Shown: positions 43,444 through 51,895, counted from the stretch's first letter. The stretch is DNA of 64,000 bases from Acidimicrobiaceae bacterium (GCA_003151475.1 PLXQ01000076.1:41729-105728), one strand, 5' to 3'. The notes: generated from the sequence alone by a model not told the origin. Made by a program: numbers and translations.

Positions 43444-44174
43444 CCTGCTCCCTTTTCGTCTGGCCAGTTTCTGGACGCTGGCGTGCCCGGCCTACGGCGA
43501 GGTGTTTTCGACTGCCAAGTGCCGCACCGCACGCGGCACCAGGCCTGCCGCGGGTCCTTGACCACTAGGTCTACGACCGCGCCCTCGTCGAGGGTCGCGG
43601 CGATACCCTCCACCAGGCCGAGGTGCAACTGGCAGACGGTAGCGGGATCAATCGCCGCGACCTCGACGAACGGACAGCGCCCGAGTACGAAGTCACACCC
43701 CCGGCGCTGGGCGACGGCGACCGGGTGGAATCCGTCGGCGGTCATGTCCTCTTCGAGCACCGAGAGGATGCCGTCATGGCGCGCTGAGGTGTTGCGAGCG
43801 CGACGGCGGCCTGCGGCACGGCCGACGTCGCGGGGAGTTTCCTGGGTGTGGACGACCTCGCTCAACAGGGTGGCGAGCAGCTCGTAAGGGCCGTCGGTTT
43901 CCCACGTGCCGCCGATGTCGGGGTTGAGTCGGTAGAGCAGGCGGGGGCGCCCCGGCCGGTTGCGTCGTTCTACCTCGTCGACGACCAGGCCCGCGTCCTT
44001 GAGCACGGTCAGGTGTTGCCGCACGGTGTTGTGGTTGAGGGCGACGAGCGCGGTGAGCTCGGCGACCCCCACCTGTCGTCGGGCGTCCGCGATGTGACGG
44101 AAGATCCGATGGCGCGTCGGATCGCCGAGGGCGCGGGCCTCGCGCTCGACCCCGTTAGGTAGCGGGCCGCTCAC
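43437..44174 (-). CDS. SufR-like winged-helix regulator with C-x13-C motif (3 of 3)
   Basis: 245 residues from a GTG. HTH part: ARALGDPTRHRIFRHIADARRQVGV ... LNHNTVRQHLTVLKDAGLV, wing RPGRPRLLYRL. Effector part: GRCPFVEVAAIDPATVCQLHLG (C-x13-C) and a late AWCRVRC. It shares long stretches with the regulator at 40357. It is divergent from the hemerythrin-DUF2249 gene with 119 bp between, and likely represses or activates it. The C-terminal tail after residue 225 is extra. Confidence 0.8.
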   Translation of the reverse strand: MSGPLPNGVEREARALGDPTRHRIFRHIADARRQVGVAELTALVALNHNTVRQHLTVLKDAGLVVDEVERRNRPGRPRLLYRLNPDIGGTWETDGPYELLATLLSEVVHTQETPRDVGRAAGRRRARNTSARHDGILSVLEEDMTADGFHPVAVAQRRGCDFVLGRCPFVEVAAIDPATVCQLHLGLVEGIAATLDEGAVVDLVVKDPRQAWCRVRCGTWQSKTPRRRPGTPASRNWPDEKGAGC

Positions 44175-44210
44175 CCGCTCGCCCTCGGTCTTCGTTGCGC
44201 TGGCCCATTT

Positions 44211-44234
44211 CTCTAGTGTAGACTCGAAATAGAG
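44211..44234. promoter_or_regulatory. Inverted repeat CTCTA-N14-TAGAG between divergent genes
   Basis: Five-base arms at 44211-44215 and 44230-44234 enclose GTGTAGACTC. The element lies 37 bp upstream of the SufR-like gene start and 60 bp upstream of the hemerythrin gene, and includes one of the CTAG elements. It is a plausible operator for the regulator. Confidence 0.4.
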
Positions 44235-44293
44235 TTGCTGTGGGAGATGCCCTGGAGCCGGGTCGGCCCGGGCAGGATGAGAAGGGAGATCCG

Positions 44294-45259
44294 GTGACGA
44301 AGACCGAGGCCTTCGAGTTGATGATCGCCCACCACCGGGCGCTTCAGGAGCACGTGGGAATGCGGGTGGCCACCCTGGTCAACGCCGTCGCCGCTGGAAG
44401 CTCGCCCGAAGCCGCAACGGCCGAGCTGGTCGCCTATCTGGCCGACGAGGTGCTTCCCCACGCGCTGGCTGAGGAGCACACGATCTACCGCGTCGCCGCA
44501 ACCCGCGCCGAGCTGGCGGCGACCGTGACCGACATGATCGCAGAGCACCGGAGCCTTGCCTCGGGGATCGAGCAGCTCGCCACCGCCTCGACCGGACCGG
44601 ACGCGGCGCGCCAGGCCGAGGCGATCGCCGCGCTCTTCGCGGCGCACGTGGCGAAGGAGAACGACCTATTGCTACCTCCGTTGCTTGTCGACGACGAGGT
44701 GGACCTGGCGCAGCTGCTGGTACACATGCACCGCCTCACCGAGGCGGCCCACGAGGCGACGTCGTTCAGTGAGGACGCATCGACACCCGACCCCGAGGCC
44801 GTGGTGCTGTCGCTGCTGTTGGAGGCGGCGACCGACCTGGCGAAGGCCGGCCAGGGAGACCGGGCGTGCAAGCTCGCCGCCTCAGCATGGGCTGCTCTGC
44901 GCGTGCCAAGACCCGAGCTCGCTGTGAGAGTCACTGCCGCGCTACACCGGCTCGCCCGGTTGGTCAGCGCTGAGCCGGTGACGTGTCACGCCGCAGACGA
45001 CGGCCACGACCGGGGTGGTGATCCCCACCTCGACGTCCGAGACCTTGCCCCGGCGCAGCGTCACGAGTCGATCTTCGCCGAGTACCACGCCCTTGCCCCC
45101 GGAGCCGGTTTCGTCCTCGTGAACGACCACGACCCGAAGCCCCTGCGCTACCAGTTCGAGGCCGAGCACCCCGGCGAGTTCACCTGGGACTGCCTGGAAA
45201 GCGGGCCCAAGGTGTGGCGCGTGCGGATCGGGCGGAGTGTCGGCCGGCCGGTGCCATGA
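44294..45259 (+). CDS. Hemerythrin-like domain fused to DUF2249
   Basis: 321 residues from the GTG at 44294 (GAAGGGAGAT ribosome-binding site). Residues about 5-165 form a hemerythrin four-helix bundle with the iron ligands visible as IAHHRALQEH, LPHALAEEHTIY, IAEHRSL and HVAKENDLLLPP. The C-terminal 80 residues are DUF2249 (LDVRDLAPAQRHESIFAEYHALAPGAGFVLVNDHDPKPLRYQF ... WRVRIGR). This architecture is linked with O2 or NO handling and Fe-S repair (RIC/YtfE-like). It is coupled to the Rieske gene by an ATGA overlap. Confidence 0.86.
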   Translation: MTKTEAFELMIAHHRALQEHVGMRVATLVNAVAAGSSPEAATAELVAYLADEVLPHALAEEHTIYRVAATRAELAATVTDMIAEHRSLASGIEQLATASTGPDAARQAEAIAALFAAHVAKENDLLLPPLLVDDEVDLAQLLVHMHRLTEAAHEATSFSEDASTPDPEAVVLSLLLEAATDLAKAGQGDRACKLAASAWAALRVPRPELAVRVTAALHRLARLVSAEPVTCHAADDGHDRGGDPHLDVRDLAPAQRHESIFAEYHALAPGAGFVLVNDHDPKPLRYQFEAEHPGEFTWDCLESGPKVWRVRIGRSVGRPVP

Positions 45260-45591
45260 GCTCGCTGTCCGTGCGCTCGCGCCTCTGCTCGCTGGGCGAG
45301 CTCAGGGCTGAGCCCCTGCAGCGGTTCGACGTCGCCGGGCGTCGTATCGTGGTGATGGCGCTGGGTGCGGAGTTTGTCGCCCTCGATGACACCTGTAGCC
45401 ACGAGAGCGCGTCGCTCACCGAGGAGGGCGAGGTGGATGCCGAGGCACGGGAGATCGAGTGCTGCCGCCACGGGGCTCGGTTCTCGCTTGATAACGGTGC
45501 CGCGGTGTCGTTGCCCGCGACGACACCGCTTCGTACCTACCGGATCGTCACAGAGGGCGACGACGTCTTCATCGAGATGCCCGAGCCCTGA
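45256..45591 (+). CDS. Rieske [2Fe-2S] ferredoxin
   Basis: 111 residues. The cluster ligands are C-x-H in DDTCSHESASL and C-x2-H in ECCRHGARFSL. It is a soluble, oxygenase-type Rieske protein with no membrane anchor. Production is coupled to the hemerythrin-DUF2249 protein, so it may transfer electrons to that iron site; this is an inference. Confidence 0.88.
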   Translation: MSSLSVRSRLCSLGELRAEPLQRFDVAGRRIVVMALGAEFVALDDTCSHESASLTEEGEVDAEAREIECCRHGARFSLDNGAAVSLPATTPLRTYRIVTEGDDVFIEMPEP

Positions 45592-47345
45592 TTGGCCTGT
45601 GGGACAGCGCCGCCGGCGGGGCTGGGAGTGGTGAGGGCTGAGCCGGCCCCACGCTGTTGGGGCTTCGGCGCCGAGCCCGTTCTGGCTTCTTCATCGTGCC
45701 CCCCGGTTGCCGGCGCTTCGCGCCGTCGGTCGCCGAACTCGGCCGCCGCTGCCGTGGGGGTCGGCATGCCTCGGTTGGGCAGGGCAGCCAGTACGACGAT
45801 GGCGGCGACACCCACCACGACGGCGGCCACGATGAGGGCGTGGTCCATGCCGCTCACGGACGACGTGAGGGCCGCCGAGGAGAGGGCGTGGCCGAAGGGG
45901 CCGGGCACACGCTGGGCCACCGCTTAGGCGCCGCCAACCGACCCGAGGATCAATCGTCGGACGCCTCCGGGGATTGAAGAGCTCAGGAAGGCACTCATCT
46001 GAGAGCGGTAGTGGGCGTTGAGCAGTGTTCCCAGCACGCCGACCCCGAGCGCACCGCCGATCTGTAGCGCGGTGTCGTCAGTGGCCGAACCGACCCCGGC
46101 CTCCGCCGCCGGGAGCGAGCCCATGACCGACTCGGTGGACGGGGCCAGGGCGAGGCCGACGCCGATACCGATGAGGAGGAAGGCGGGCAGCAGGTCGGTG
46201 TAGGTGCTGTGCACGCTAGAGCGCGACAGGAGGCCGAGGCCGACGGCGATGAGCAGCATGCCGCCGCCGACAACCGGCTTGGTGCCGAGACGGCGGGAGC
46301 GGGCCAGCAGCACCGACAAGGGTGCGGCCACCAGCAGCACCAGGGCGATGGGGGCAACCCGCAGGCCGGTCTGCAGGGGGCTGAAGCCGAGTGAGAACTG
46401 GAGGTACTGGGTCATCAGGAAGAACATGCCGAGCAGGGCGAACAGCACGAGGGCCAGCGATGAGATGGCGGACCTGAAGCGGCGATTGCGGAAGAACGCC
46501 AATGGCAACATGGGATGGTCGCAGCGCCGCTCCCACCACACGAAGGCGGCGGTGGCGACGGCGCCGCCACCCAGCGCGCCCAGGGTCAGCGGTGAGGTCC
46601 AGGACCGGTTGGGAGCCTCGATGATCGCCCACAGCCACAACCCCAGGCCGGTCATGGACAACAGCGCGCCGAGCGGGTCCGGGCGTTTGGACAGCCCGTT
46701 GCAAGAGTTGGGGACGAGCCAGAGCGTGGCAATGAGGCCGGCGATGGCGATGGGGACGTTGATAAGGAAGACCGATCCCCACCAGAAGTGGTCGAGCAGG
46801 AAGCCGCCGAGAATGGGTCCGATCGCGACCCCGAGCCCGGTGGTGCCCGACCAGATGCCGATGGCCCGCGCCCGATCCCGGTCAGTGGTGAAGACGTTGG
46901 TGAGGATGGAGAGGGTCGACGGCATGATGGCGGCAGCACCGACACCCATGCAGGCCCGGGCGATGATGAGGCGGTCGGGGGAGCCGGACCAGGCGGAGAA
47001 CGCAGATCCGCCGCCGAAGACGGCCAGGCCGGCCATGAACACCCACTTGCGCCCGACCCGGTCACCGAGCGCCCCGAGGGAAAGCAGCAGGCCGGCGAAG
47101 ACGACGGCGTAGGCGTCGACGGTCCATTGCAGCTGGCTGGACGTGGCATGCAGGCCTCGGACGATCGACGGCAGCGCCACGTTCAAGATGGTGTTGTCGA
47201 TGCTGATGAGCAGCAAGGTGACGCATAGCACCGACAGCGTGGCCCAGCGCCGTCCACGACCGGCCGGAGACGGCGTGACGCCCGTCGGGTCTGGCGTCCC
47301 GGCAGGCCCGACAGTGAGATCAGGCACTCGCCAGGTTCTCGTCAT
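45537..47345 (-). pseudogene. MFS transporter, DHA2 family, cut by an in-frame TAA
   Basis: The frame from the ATG at 47345 gives 473 residues (ISIDNTILNVALPSIVRGL in helix 1, LGDRVGRKWVF motif A) and stops at TAA 45924-45926 after LILGSVGGA. The same frame goes on immediately with VAQRVPGPFGHALSSAALTSSVSGMDHALIVAAVVVGVAAIVVLAALP, which is the expected last helix of this family. So a nonsense change removes the final membrane helix and tail. The shortened protein may or may not work. It is third in a leftward operon with the genes at 47320 and 48689. Confidence 0.8.
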
Positions 47346-48699
47346 CGCGCTGGCCCGTACCGACCGCGCGCGGCGTAGCCAGGAGGCGGCTCGGGGTCAC
47401 CGAGAGGTTCGCGGCGACGGTCACCCCCGTTGCCACGAATAGCCCACCGCCCACGGCGATTGCCAGCGGAAGCGACGCAGCGAACCCAATGCACAGCGCG
47501 GCGATGCCTGCCGTCACGAGCCCATAGGTGACGGCGGCCCAGCGGTGGTCGTAAAGATCGGCGAACATGAGCGGCTTTCCCATCGGACCCTTACTGACCC
47601 CGCGTGCGCGAAGGGCTGACCACACGATGAAGGGTACGACCTTGTGGACGTGGCCGACGAGCGCGGTGAGGAGCCAGCCACCGAAGGCGACGAGCGCCGC
47701 CGCGACGAGCGCCACCCCGGACACATAGTCGTGAGGTATCAGGAGTGCGCTGGCGAGAGAGAGCCCCGTCCCGACCAGAAGCCACATCGCCGAGGTCACA
47801 ACGAAGACGAGGTGCAGATCGGCCTTGCGCCGGCGATGGCGGACGTGTGCCACGAGCGAGACAAGGTGCGCGCCCAGGCCGGCCGACAGGAGGAGGGCGC
47901 CCCCCCAGGCAAGGCCCGGCACGTTGAAAAGGAGCCCCGGGGACAGCAGCGCGACCCCGGCCGGCACCGCCCACACCGCAATCCGGCCGGGCAGGTGACG
48001 TCCGGGGACGTGAGCGAGGAAGAACATCGGCCACAGTTTCTCTGCGACCGCGACGTAAGTGATCCCGAGCCAGCCGAACAGGCCGATCACCCCCATCGTG
48101 AGGTCGACGTGCCCGGCGAGGTCGAACCAGTTGCCCTGGCGATCGCCGACGAATGCAACTCCGATGCACGCCGTCACGACCGAGCCGGCAAGGGCGAAGC
48201 GGAGCCCGGTGACCGGTGCTCCCTTGCCCCGGACAGCGAGTGGTCTGGTGAAGTTCACCACGAGCAGCGTGATCGCGAGCGCGGCGAGCGCCCCGCTGAC
48301 CGCCGTCACGGCGACCTGCTTGGTCGCGATGCCGGCTGGCAGCATCCACGATGCTGCCAGCCAGGTGAGGAACGTGGCTCGGGCAAGCCGGATGGAGCGT
48401 AGCGCCCGCCCCGTGATGACCGGGGTGAACTGGTGCATCGCGCCGAGGACGCCCATCGACAGGGTGGCAAGCACCCCGAAGTGTGTGGCGGCGACAATGG
48501 GATCGGTCGTCGGGTCGGGGATTCCGGCACCTCGAGCCCAGATGAAGGCGACGCCGCAGGCTATGAGCCCGAAGGCCGCCGCCGCGAGGAAGCTGAGCGG
48601 CACCGACGGCGGCGGGACACCGCCCGGCACCCCCGCCGGTCGTCCCGCCCAGGCGCCAGTCGGCGGCCGTACCGCCGCGCCGGTCGGCTCAGTGGCCAT
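47320..48699 (-). CDS. Twelve-helix heme-copper-oxidase-like / NnrS-like membrane protein
   Basis: 459 residues with about 12 membrane helices. Conserved-looking histidines lie in ATHFGVLATLSMGVLGAMHQFTPVI, in FDLAGHVDLTMGVIGLFG and in LTALVGHVHKVVPFIVW, the type of spacing seen in heme-copper-oxidase relatives without full CcoN/NorB signature. Such proteins occur with DUF2249 and hemerythrin genes and are linked to NO or anaerobic respiration. It overlaps the genes on both sides (11 bp and 26 bp). Confidence 0.65.
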   Translation of the reverse strand: MATEPTGAAVRPPTGAWAGRPAGVPGGVPPPSVPLSFLAAAAFGLIACGVAFIWARGAGIPDPTTDPIVAATHFGVLATLSMGVLGAMHQFTPVITGRALRSIRLARATFLTWLAASWMLPAGIATKQVAVTAVSGALAALAITLLVVNFTRPLAVRGKGAPVTGLRFALAGSVVTACIGVAFVGDRQGNWFDLAGHVDLTMGVIGLFGWLGITYVAVAEKLWPMFFLAHVPGRHLPGRIAVWAVPAGVALLSPGLLFNVPGLAWGGALLLSAGLGAHLVSLVAHVRHRRRKADLHLVFVVTSAMWLLVGTGLSLASALLIPHDYVSGVALVAAALVAFGGWLLTALVGHVHKVVPFIVWSALRARGVSKGPMGKPLMFADLYDHRWAAVTYGLVTAGIAALCIGFAASLPLAIAVGGGLFVATGVTVAANLSVTPSRLLATPRAVGTGQRDDENLASA

Positions 48700-48988
48700 C
48701 GCCGCCGTGGGCCAGCAGGCCGGCCATCGCCGCCGCCGCTGTTTCGACCGTCATGGTCAGTTCAAGCGCACCGGGGTCGAGCTCCGGACCGAGCGAGCGT
48801 TCGCCGAACTCCTCGCAGACCGCCGCCCATAGGTCCACCAGGCCCGCGGCGTCGAAGCCGAGCTCGGCCAAGGTTCTTCTCGCGCCTTTCGAGTCGTGGG
48901 CATCAGGATCGTCGAGCAGCACCCACAGCAGCGCCGCCACGTCTACCGTGTCGGCGCTGCACCCGAGCTGATGCGTTTCGGCGGGCAT
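48689..48988 (-). CDS. Small acidic protein of unknown function
   Basis: 99 residues, helical and acidic (VDVAALLWVLLDDPDAHDSKGARRTLAELGFDAAGLVDLWAAVCEEFGERS). Not recognised. It is first in the operon, with overlap into the heme-copper-like gene, so it is probably an accessory to that protein. It is divergent from the ferredoxin gene. Confidence 0.55.
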   Translation of the reverse strand: MPAETHQLGCSADTVDVAALLWVLLDDPDAHDSKGARRTLAELGFDAAGLVDLWAAVCEEFGERSLGPELDPGALELTMTVETAAAAMAGLLAHGGDGH

Positions 48989-49029
48989 GGCCCCCTTGTC
49001 CTCCTTTTGCTCGTTCTACTCCGACAACG

Positions 49030-49046
49030 GCTAGCATAACTCTAGC
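49030..49046. promoter_or_regulatory. Inverted repeat GCTAG-N7-CTAGC
   Basis: Arms at 49030-49034 and 49042-49046 in the space between the divergent small-protein operon and the ferredoxin region. It belongs to the group of CTAG-bearing promoter elements in this island. Confidence 0.4.
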
Positions 49047-49076
49047 GGTGAGCAGAATAATAAGACAGTCCGGTTG

Positions 49077-49256
49077 ATGGCCGGGCAGGAGGCGGCGCCG
49101 ACGGGGCGCATCGAGGACGACGTGCTCTCCGAAGAGGCGCCGATCAGCGTGCCTACCGTCCTCCGGGCACGGGGGGTTGATTTTGAGTTCGCGGGAACCG
49201 TCGGGACCGGACGTCGCCTGTTGAGGGTCGCCCGGTTGGAGTTGGGGCTGCCGTGA
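49077..49256 (+). CDS. Possible 59-residue small protein
   Basis: An open frame between the divergent operon and the ferredoxin gene, on the ferredoxin strand. It ends 28 bp before that gene. Composition (LRARGVDFEFAGTVGTGRRLLRVARLELGLP) is plausible for a real small protein but no family is recognised and no strong ribosome-binding site was seen. It may be part of the ferredoxin leader only. Confidence 0.3.
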   Translation: MAGQEAAPTGRIEDDVLSEEAPISVPTVLRARGVDFEFAGTVGTGRRLLRVARLELGLP

Positions 49257-49284
49257 CCCCCCGGGTGAGAGAGGAACCGCCGTC

Positions 49285-49521
49285 GTGAAGGTGTGGATCG
49301 ATCAGGACCTGTGCACCGGGGACGGCCTGTGCGAGGAGATCTGCCCACAGGTGTTTGTTCTCCTCGAAGACGGGCTCGCCTATGTGAAGGATGGTGGCCG
49401 CGTGTTGAGCGACCCCGGCGGCGCCACGGGTATCGCCGGTGTGCCACCCCATCTCGAGGACGCGGCGCGAGAGGCCGCCGAGGAGTGTCCGGGGGAGTGC
49501 ATCTTCATCGTGGACGAATAG
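49285..49521 (+). CDS. Ferredoxin with one 3Fe-4S/4Fe-4S cluster
   Basis: 78 residues. The cluster motif CTGDGLCEEICP plus the distant CPGECI is that of the small actinobacterial ferredoxins that serve cytochromes P450 or oxygenases. The second position of the four-Cys motif is Gly-Asp-rich, favouring a 3Fe-4S cluster. Convergent with the reductase gene 36 bp away, a probable electron-transfer pair. Confidence 0.88.
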   Translation: MKVWIDQDLCTGDGLCEEICPQVFVLLEDGLAYVKDGGRVLSDPGGATGIAGVPPHLEDAAREAAEECPGECIFIVDE

Positions 49522-49557
49522 GCGGGCACTCCGGCAGCGCTGATCGAGGTCGATGGG

Positions 49558-50340
49558 TCAGTCGTACTTCTCGGAGCGCACCCGACTGGGATCGACACCG
49601 AGATCGGTCAGCGCGACGACCGTTGCCTCGACCATGGCCGGCGGCCCACACAGGTACGCCTGCGGCGGAACCTCCCCGTCGAGCACCGCCGCCAGGAGGT
49701 CCCGGTCGATCCGCCGGTGATAGGCCGCCCGAGGTTCACCGGGGTCCCGGGTGACGCTGTGGACGACCCGCAGCCAGCGGTGCTCATCGGACAGGCGCGC
49801 CAAGTCGTCGCGATACAGGGCATGGTCGTAGGTGCTCGCCGAGCACACCAGACACATCGGGACGTCCCGACCCACGGCTGCCGAGTACCGGATCATGGCC
49901 ATGAGCGGTACGAGCCCACTGCCGGCCCCCACCAGCAACACCGGGTCGCCGTCATCCCCAGTCCAGGTGAAACGGCCGTACGGGCCGCGTACCTCGAGGT
50001 GTTGGCCGACGTCGAGGTCGCGTACCAGGCGGGGGGAGATAAACCCTCCTGGCACTTCCCGCACCCCCAGGTCGATGACCGAGGGGTCGGGGAGCGGCGA
50101 GGACCCGACCGAGTATGCCCGTTGCACGGCGCGGGACTCTCCCAGGACGCCGAGACGGACGTTGTAGTACTGGCCGGGCAGGAAGCCGTCGGTTTCGTCC
50201 AGTCGCAGCCGCAGCGTGACGGCGTCGGGTGCCTCCTCGAGGATCTCGATCACTTCGGCGGCCTGCCAGCGAGGGGGCGTTTTGGCGGACGCGGACCGGC
50301 CCGTCACGACCAACGAGCCGGCGAGGGACGAGCTACTCAC
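49558..50340 (-). CDS. FAD/NAD(P)-binding ferredoxin reductase-type oxidoreductase
   Basis: 260 residues from a GTG. The FAD motif RAYSVGSSP (R-x-Y-S), the NAD(P) pyrophosphate motif LLVGAGSGLVPLMAMIR and the C-terminal AYLCGPPAMV are the three FNR-family signatures. It has no fused ferredoxin domain, so it works with a separate iron-sulfur protein. A 14-bp perfect palindrome lies just before the start. Confidence 0.88.
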   Translation of the reverse strand: MSSSSLAGSLVVTGRSASAKTPPRWQAAEVIEILEEAPDAVTLRLRLDETDGFLPGQYYNVRLGVLGESRAVQRAYSVGSSPLPDPSVIDLGVREVPGGFISPRLVRDLDVGQHLEVRGPYGRFTWTGDDGDPVLLVGAGSGLVPLMAMIRYSAAVGRDVPMCLVCSASTYDHALYRDDLARLSDEHRWLRVVHSVTRDPGEPRAAYHRRIDRDLLAAVLDGEVPPQAYLCGPPAMVEATVVALTDLGVDPSRVRSEKYD

Positions 50341-50349
50341 AGACCGATC

Positions 50350-50363
50350 CTATAGCGCTATAG
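50350..50363. promoter_or_regulatory. Perfect palindrome CTATAGCGCTATAG between divergent genes
   Basis: A 14-bp perfect dyad, 9 bp upstream of the reductase GTG and 68 bp upstream of the DUF2249 gene, followed two bases later by a CTAG element. Its place lets a bound protein control both directions. Confidence 0.5.
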
Positions 50364-50431
50364 TTCTAGTCACAAACAGAAGAAACATCGGGAAGGGTCA
50401 GCTCCGCCCGGTGCCCGAGCAAGGAGGTGGC

Positions 50432-50653
50432 ATGGCAACCATCGATGCACGACCGATCGTCGCGGCGGGTGGCGAGCCGTTCGACACGATCATGTCGGCT
50501 GTCGCCACCCTCGCCGAGAACGAGGAGCTTGTCGTGCTGGCACCATTCGAGCCGGTTCCGCTTGAAGGCGTCCTGTCCTCCCAGGGATTTTCCTACGAGG
50601 CGGTCGACCTCGGCGGCGGAGACTGGCAGGTCACCTTCCGGCGAGCGTCATGA
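50432..50653 (+). CDS. Stand-alone DUF2249 protein
   Basis: 73 residues from the ATG at 50432 with a perfect AAGGAGGTGG ribosome-binding site. The frame upstream has no family similarity. The sequence (TIDARPIVAAGGEPFDTIMSAVATLAENEELVVLAPFEPVPLEGVL ... WQVTFRRA) is a TusA-like DUF2249 domain, like the C-terminal part of the hemerythrin protein at 44294. It is coupled to the SufT-like gene by a 4-bp overlap. Confidence 0.82.
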   Translation: MATIDARPIVAAGGEPFDTIMSAVATLAENEELVVLAPFEPVPLEGVLSSQGFSYEAVDLGGGDWQVTFRRAS

Positions 50654-51039
50654 CCGACATCGACGTAAGCGGTTCAGACGAGCCGATCGGACAGCTGTCG
50701 ATCGGGCCGACCCGGGTGAAGATGGCTCCCGGCAACGTCTGCGACGCGACGTGGGACGCGCTCGGCTGTGTGTACGACCCCGAGCTGTGTCTCGACGTGG
50801 TGTCGCTCGGACTTGTCTACGACGTGCGCGACGAGGAAGGCACCGTCGTCGTCGAGATGACCCTCACCACACCGGGCTGTCCCGCTTCCGAGACCCTCCC
50901 GGAGATGGCGCGGGCCGCGGTCGAAGCCGCCGTGGGCAGCGCCGCAGGGGTTGATGTACGTGTCGTATGGGACCCACCATGGAGTCCGGCGATGATGCAC
51001 GACGAAGCGGCTACGGCGTTGGGGTTCCGAGGTCGGTGA
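50650..51039 (+). CDS. SufT/MIP18-like (DUF59) Fe-S cluster assembly factor
   Basis: 129 residues. The DUF59 core VYDPELCLDVVSLGLVYDV and the cysteine motif LTTPGCPASETL are clear, with the extra PPW-x-P stretch of the PaaD/SufT group. It should help deliver Fe-S clusters to target proteins. In the context of Fe-S-type regulators, a ferredoxin and a Rieske protein, a cluster-repair role is likely. Confidence 0.86.
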   Translation: MTDIDVSGSDEPIGQLSIGPTRVKMAPGNVCDATWDALGCVYDPELCLDVVSLGLVYDVRDEEGTVVVEMTLTTPGCPASETLPEMARAAVEAAVGSAAGVDVRVVWDPPWSPAMMHDEAATALGFRGR

Positions 51040-51046
51040 GCCCGAC

Positions 51047-51418
51047 ATGGTGAAGGGCAGCGTCGAGATCGTGCGGGTGTACGAGGATGCCGGTCGCCGT
51101 CGCGGCGAGCGGCGGGTGCTTGTCGACCGGCTGTGGCCCCGCGGCGTTTCGAAGGAGGTCATCGACTACGACGAGTGGACGAAGGACGTCGCCCCGAGCA
51201 GCGAGCTGCGCCGGTGGTACGGGCACGAACCGGCGCGCTTCTCCGAATTCTCCCGTCGCTACCGGCGTGAGCTGGCCAAGCCGCCCGCTGCCGAAGCGGT
51301 CGCTTGTCTGCGCGAGGTGGCCGCCCGCCGGCAGCTTGTCCTGCTCACCGCCACCCGTGACGTCGAGCACTCCGGCGCAGCCGTGCTGCGCCACGTCATC
51401 GAGCACCAGGGTCGGTAG
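51047..51418 (+). CDS. DUF488 family protein
   Basis: 123 residues. The DUF488 pattern is complete: VEIVRVYEDAGRRRGERRVLVDRLWPRGVSKE, DEWTKDVAPSSELRRWYGHEPARFSEF and LVLLTATRDVEHSGA. Function unknown. It is 7 bp after the SufT-like gene, in the same operon. A broken paralogue is at 37143. Confidence 0.84.
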   Translation: MVKGSVEIVRVYEDAGRRRGERRVLVDRLWPRGVSKEVIDYDEWTKDVAPSSELRRWYGHEPARFSEFSRRYRRELAKPPAAEAVACLREVAARRQLVLLTATRDVEHSGAAVLRHVIEHQGR

Positions 51419-51424
51419 CAGTCG

Positions 51425-51895
51425 GTGGTGGTACGCGGGCTCGTGATCGAGGTGCGGTCCCCGTTCCGGCTGGACCTGACGGCCTGGGCGTTACGGCGCC
51501 GTGCCCATAACGCCGTCGACCGCTGGGACGGTACCTGCTACGGGCGTACCCTGGTCGTGCGTGACCGGCCGGTCGAAGTCAGCGTCCGCCGACAGTCCGG
51601 CGCAGCCGCGCCCGTGCTGGCTGTGGAGTTTCGAGGCTCCCCCGCGCCCTCGACGACGGTACGGCCGCCGAAGCTCGACGCCTCCTCGAGCGCACCCTCG
51701 GGCTCGGGGTCGACCTCGCCGACAGTTTCGCGCGCCTGGCGGAGGCAGGCGAGCGGAGCGTGAGGCTCGCCCACCTGGCGGTGCGCGAGCTACCCACGTC
51801 CGGGACCAGCGATGAATTGCTCGATGCCGGAATCTCGGCGCGCCACATCGTCGAAGCCTCGCATTCGATTGGGAACGAGGCCTAGCCCGAGATGC
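51425..51895 (+). pseudogene. AlkA N-terminal-like DNA glycosylase remnant, frameshifted
   Basis: From 51428 the frame gives IEVRSPFRLDLTAWALRRRAHNAVDRWDGTCYGRTLVV, like the N-terminal domain of actinobacterial AlkA-type glycosylases. Similarity leaves this frame near 51640 and continues in another (RALDDGTAAEARRLLERTLGLGVDLADSFARLAE) up to the TAG at 51893. The HhH-GPD catalytic domain is absent. The gene is therefore both frameshifted and truncated. Confidence 0.55.

Noticed and set aside
39318..45926. Stop-codon reassignment or read-through as an explanation of internal stops
   Set aside because: TAG, TGA and TAA are all involved and frameshifts co-occur; the genes elsewhere end normally with all three codons. 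Decay or sequence error is simpler.
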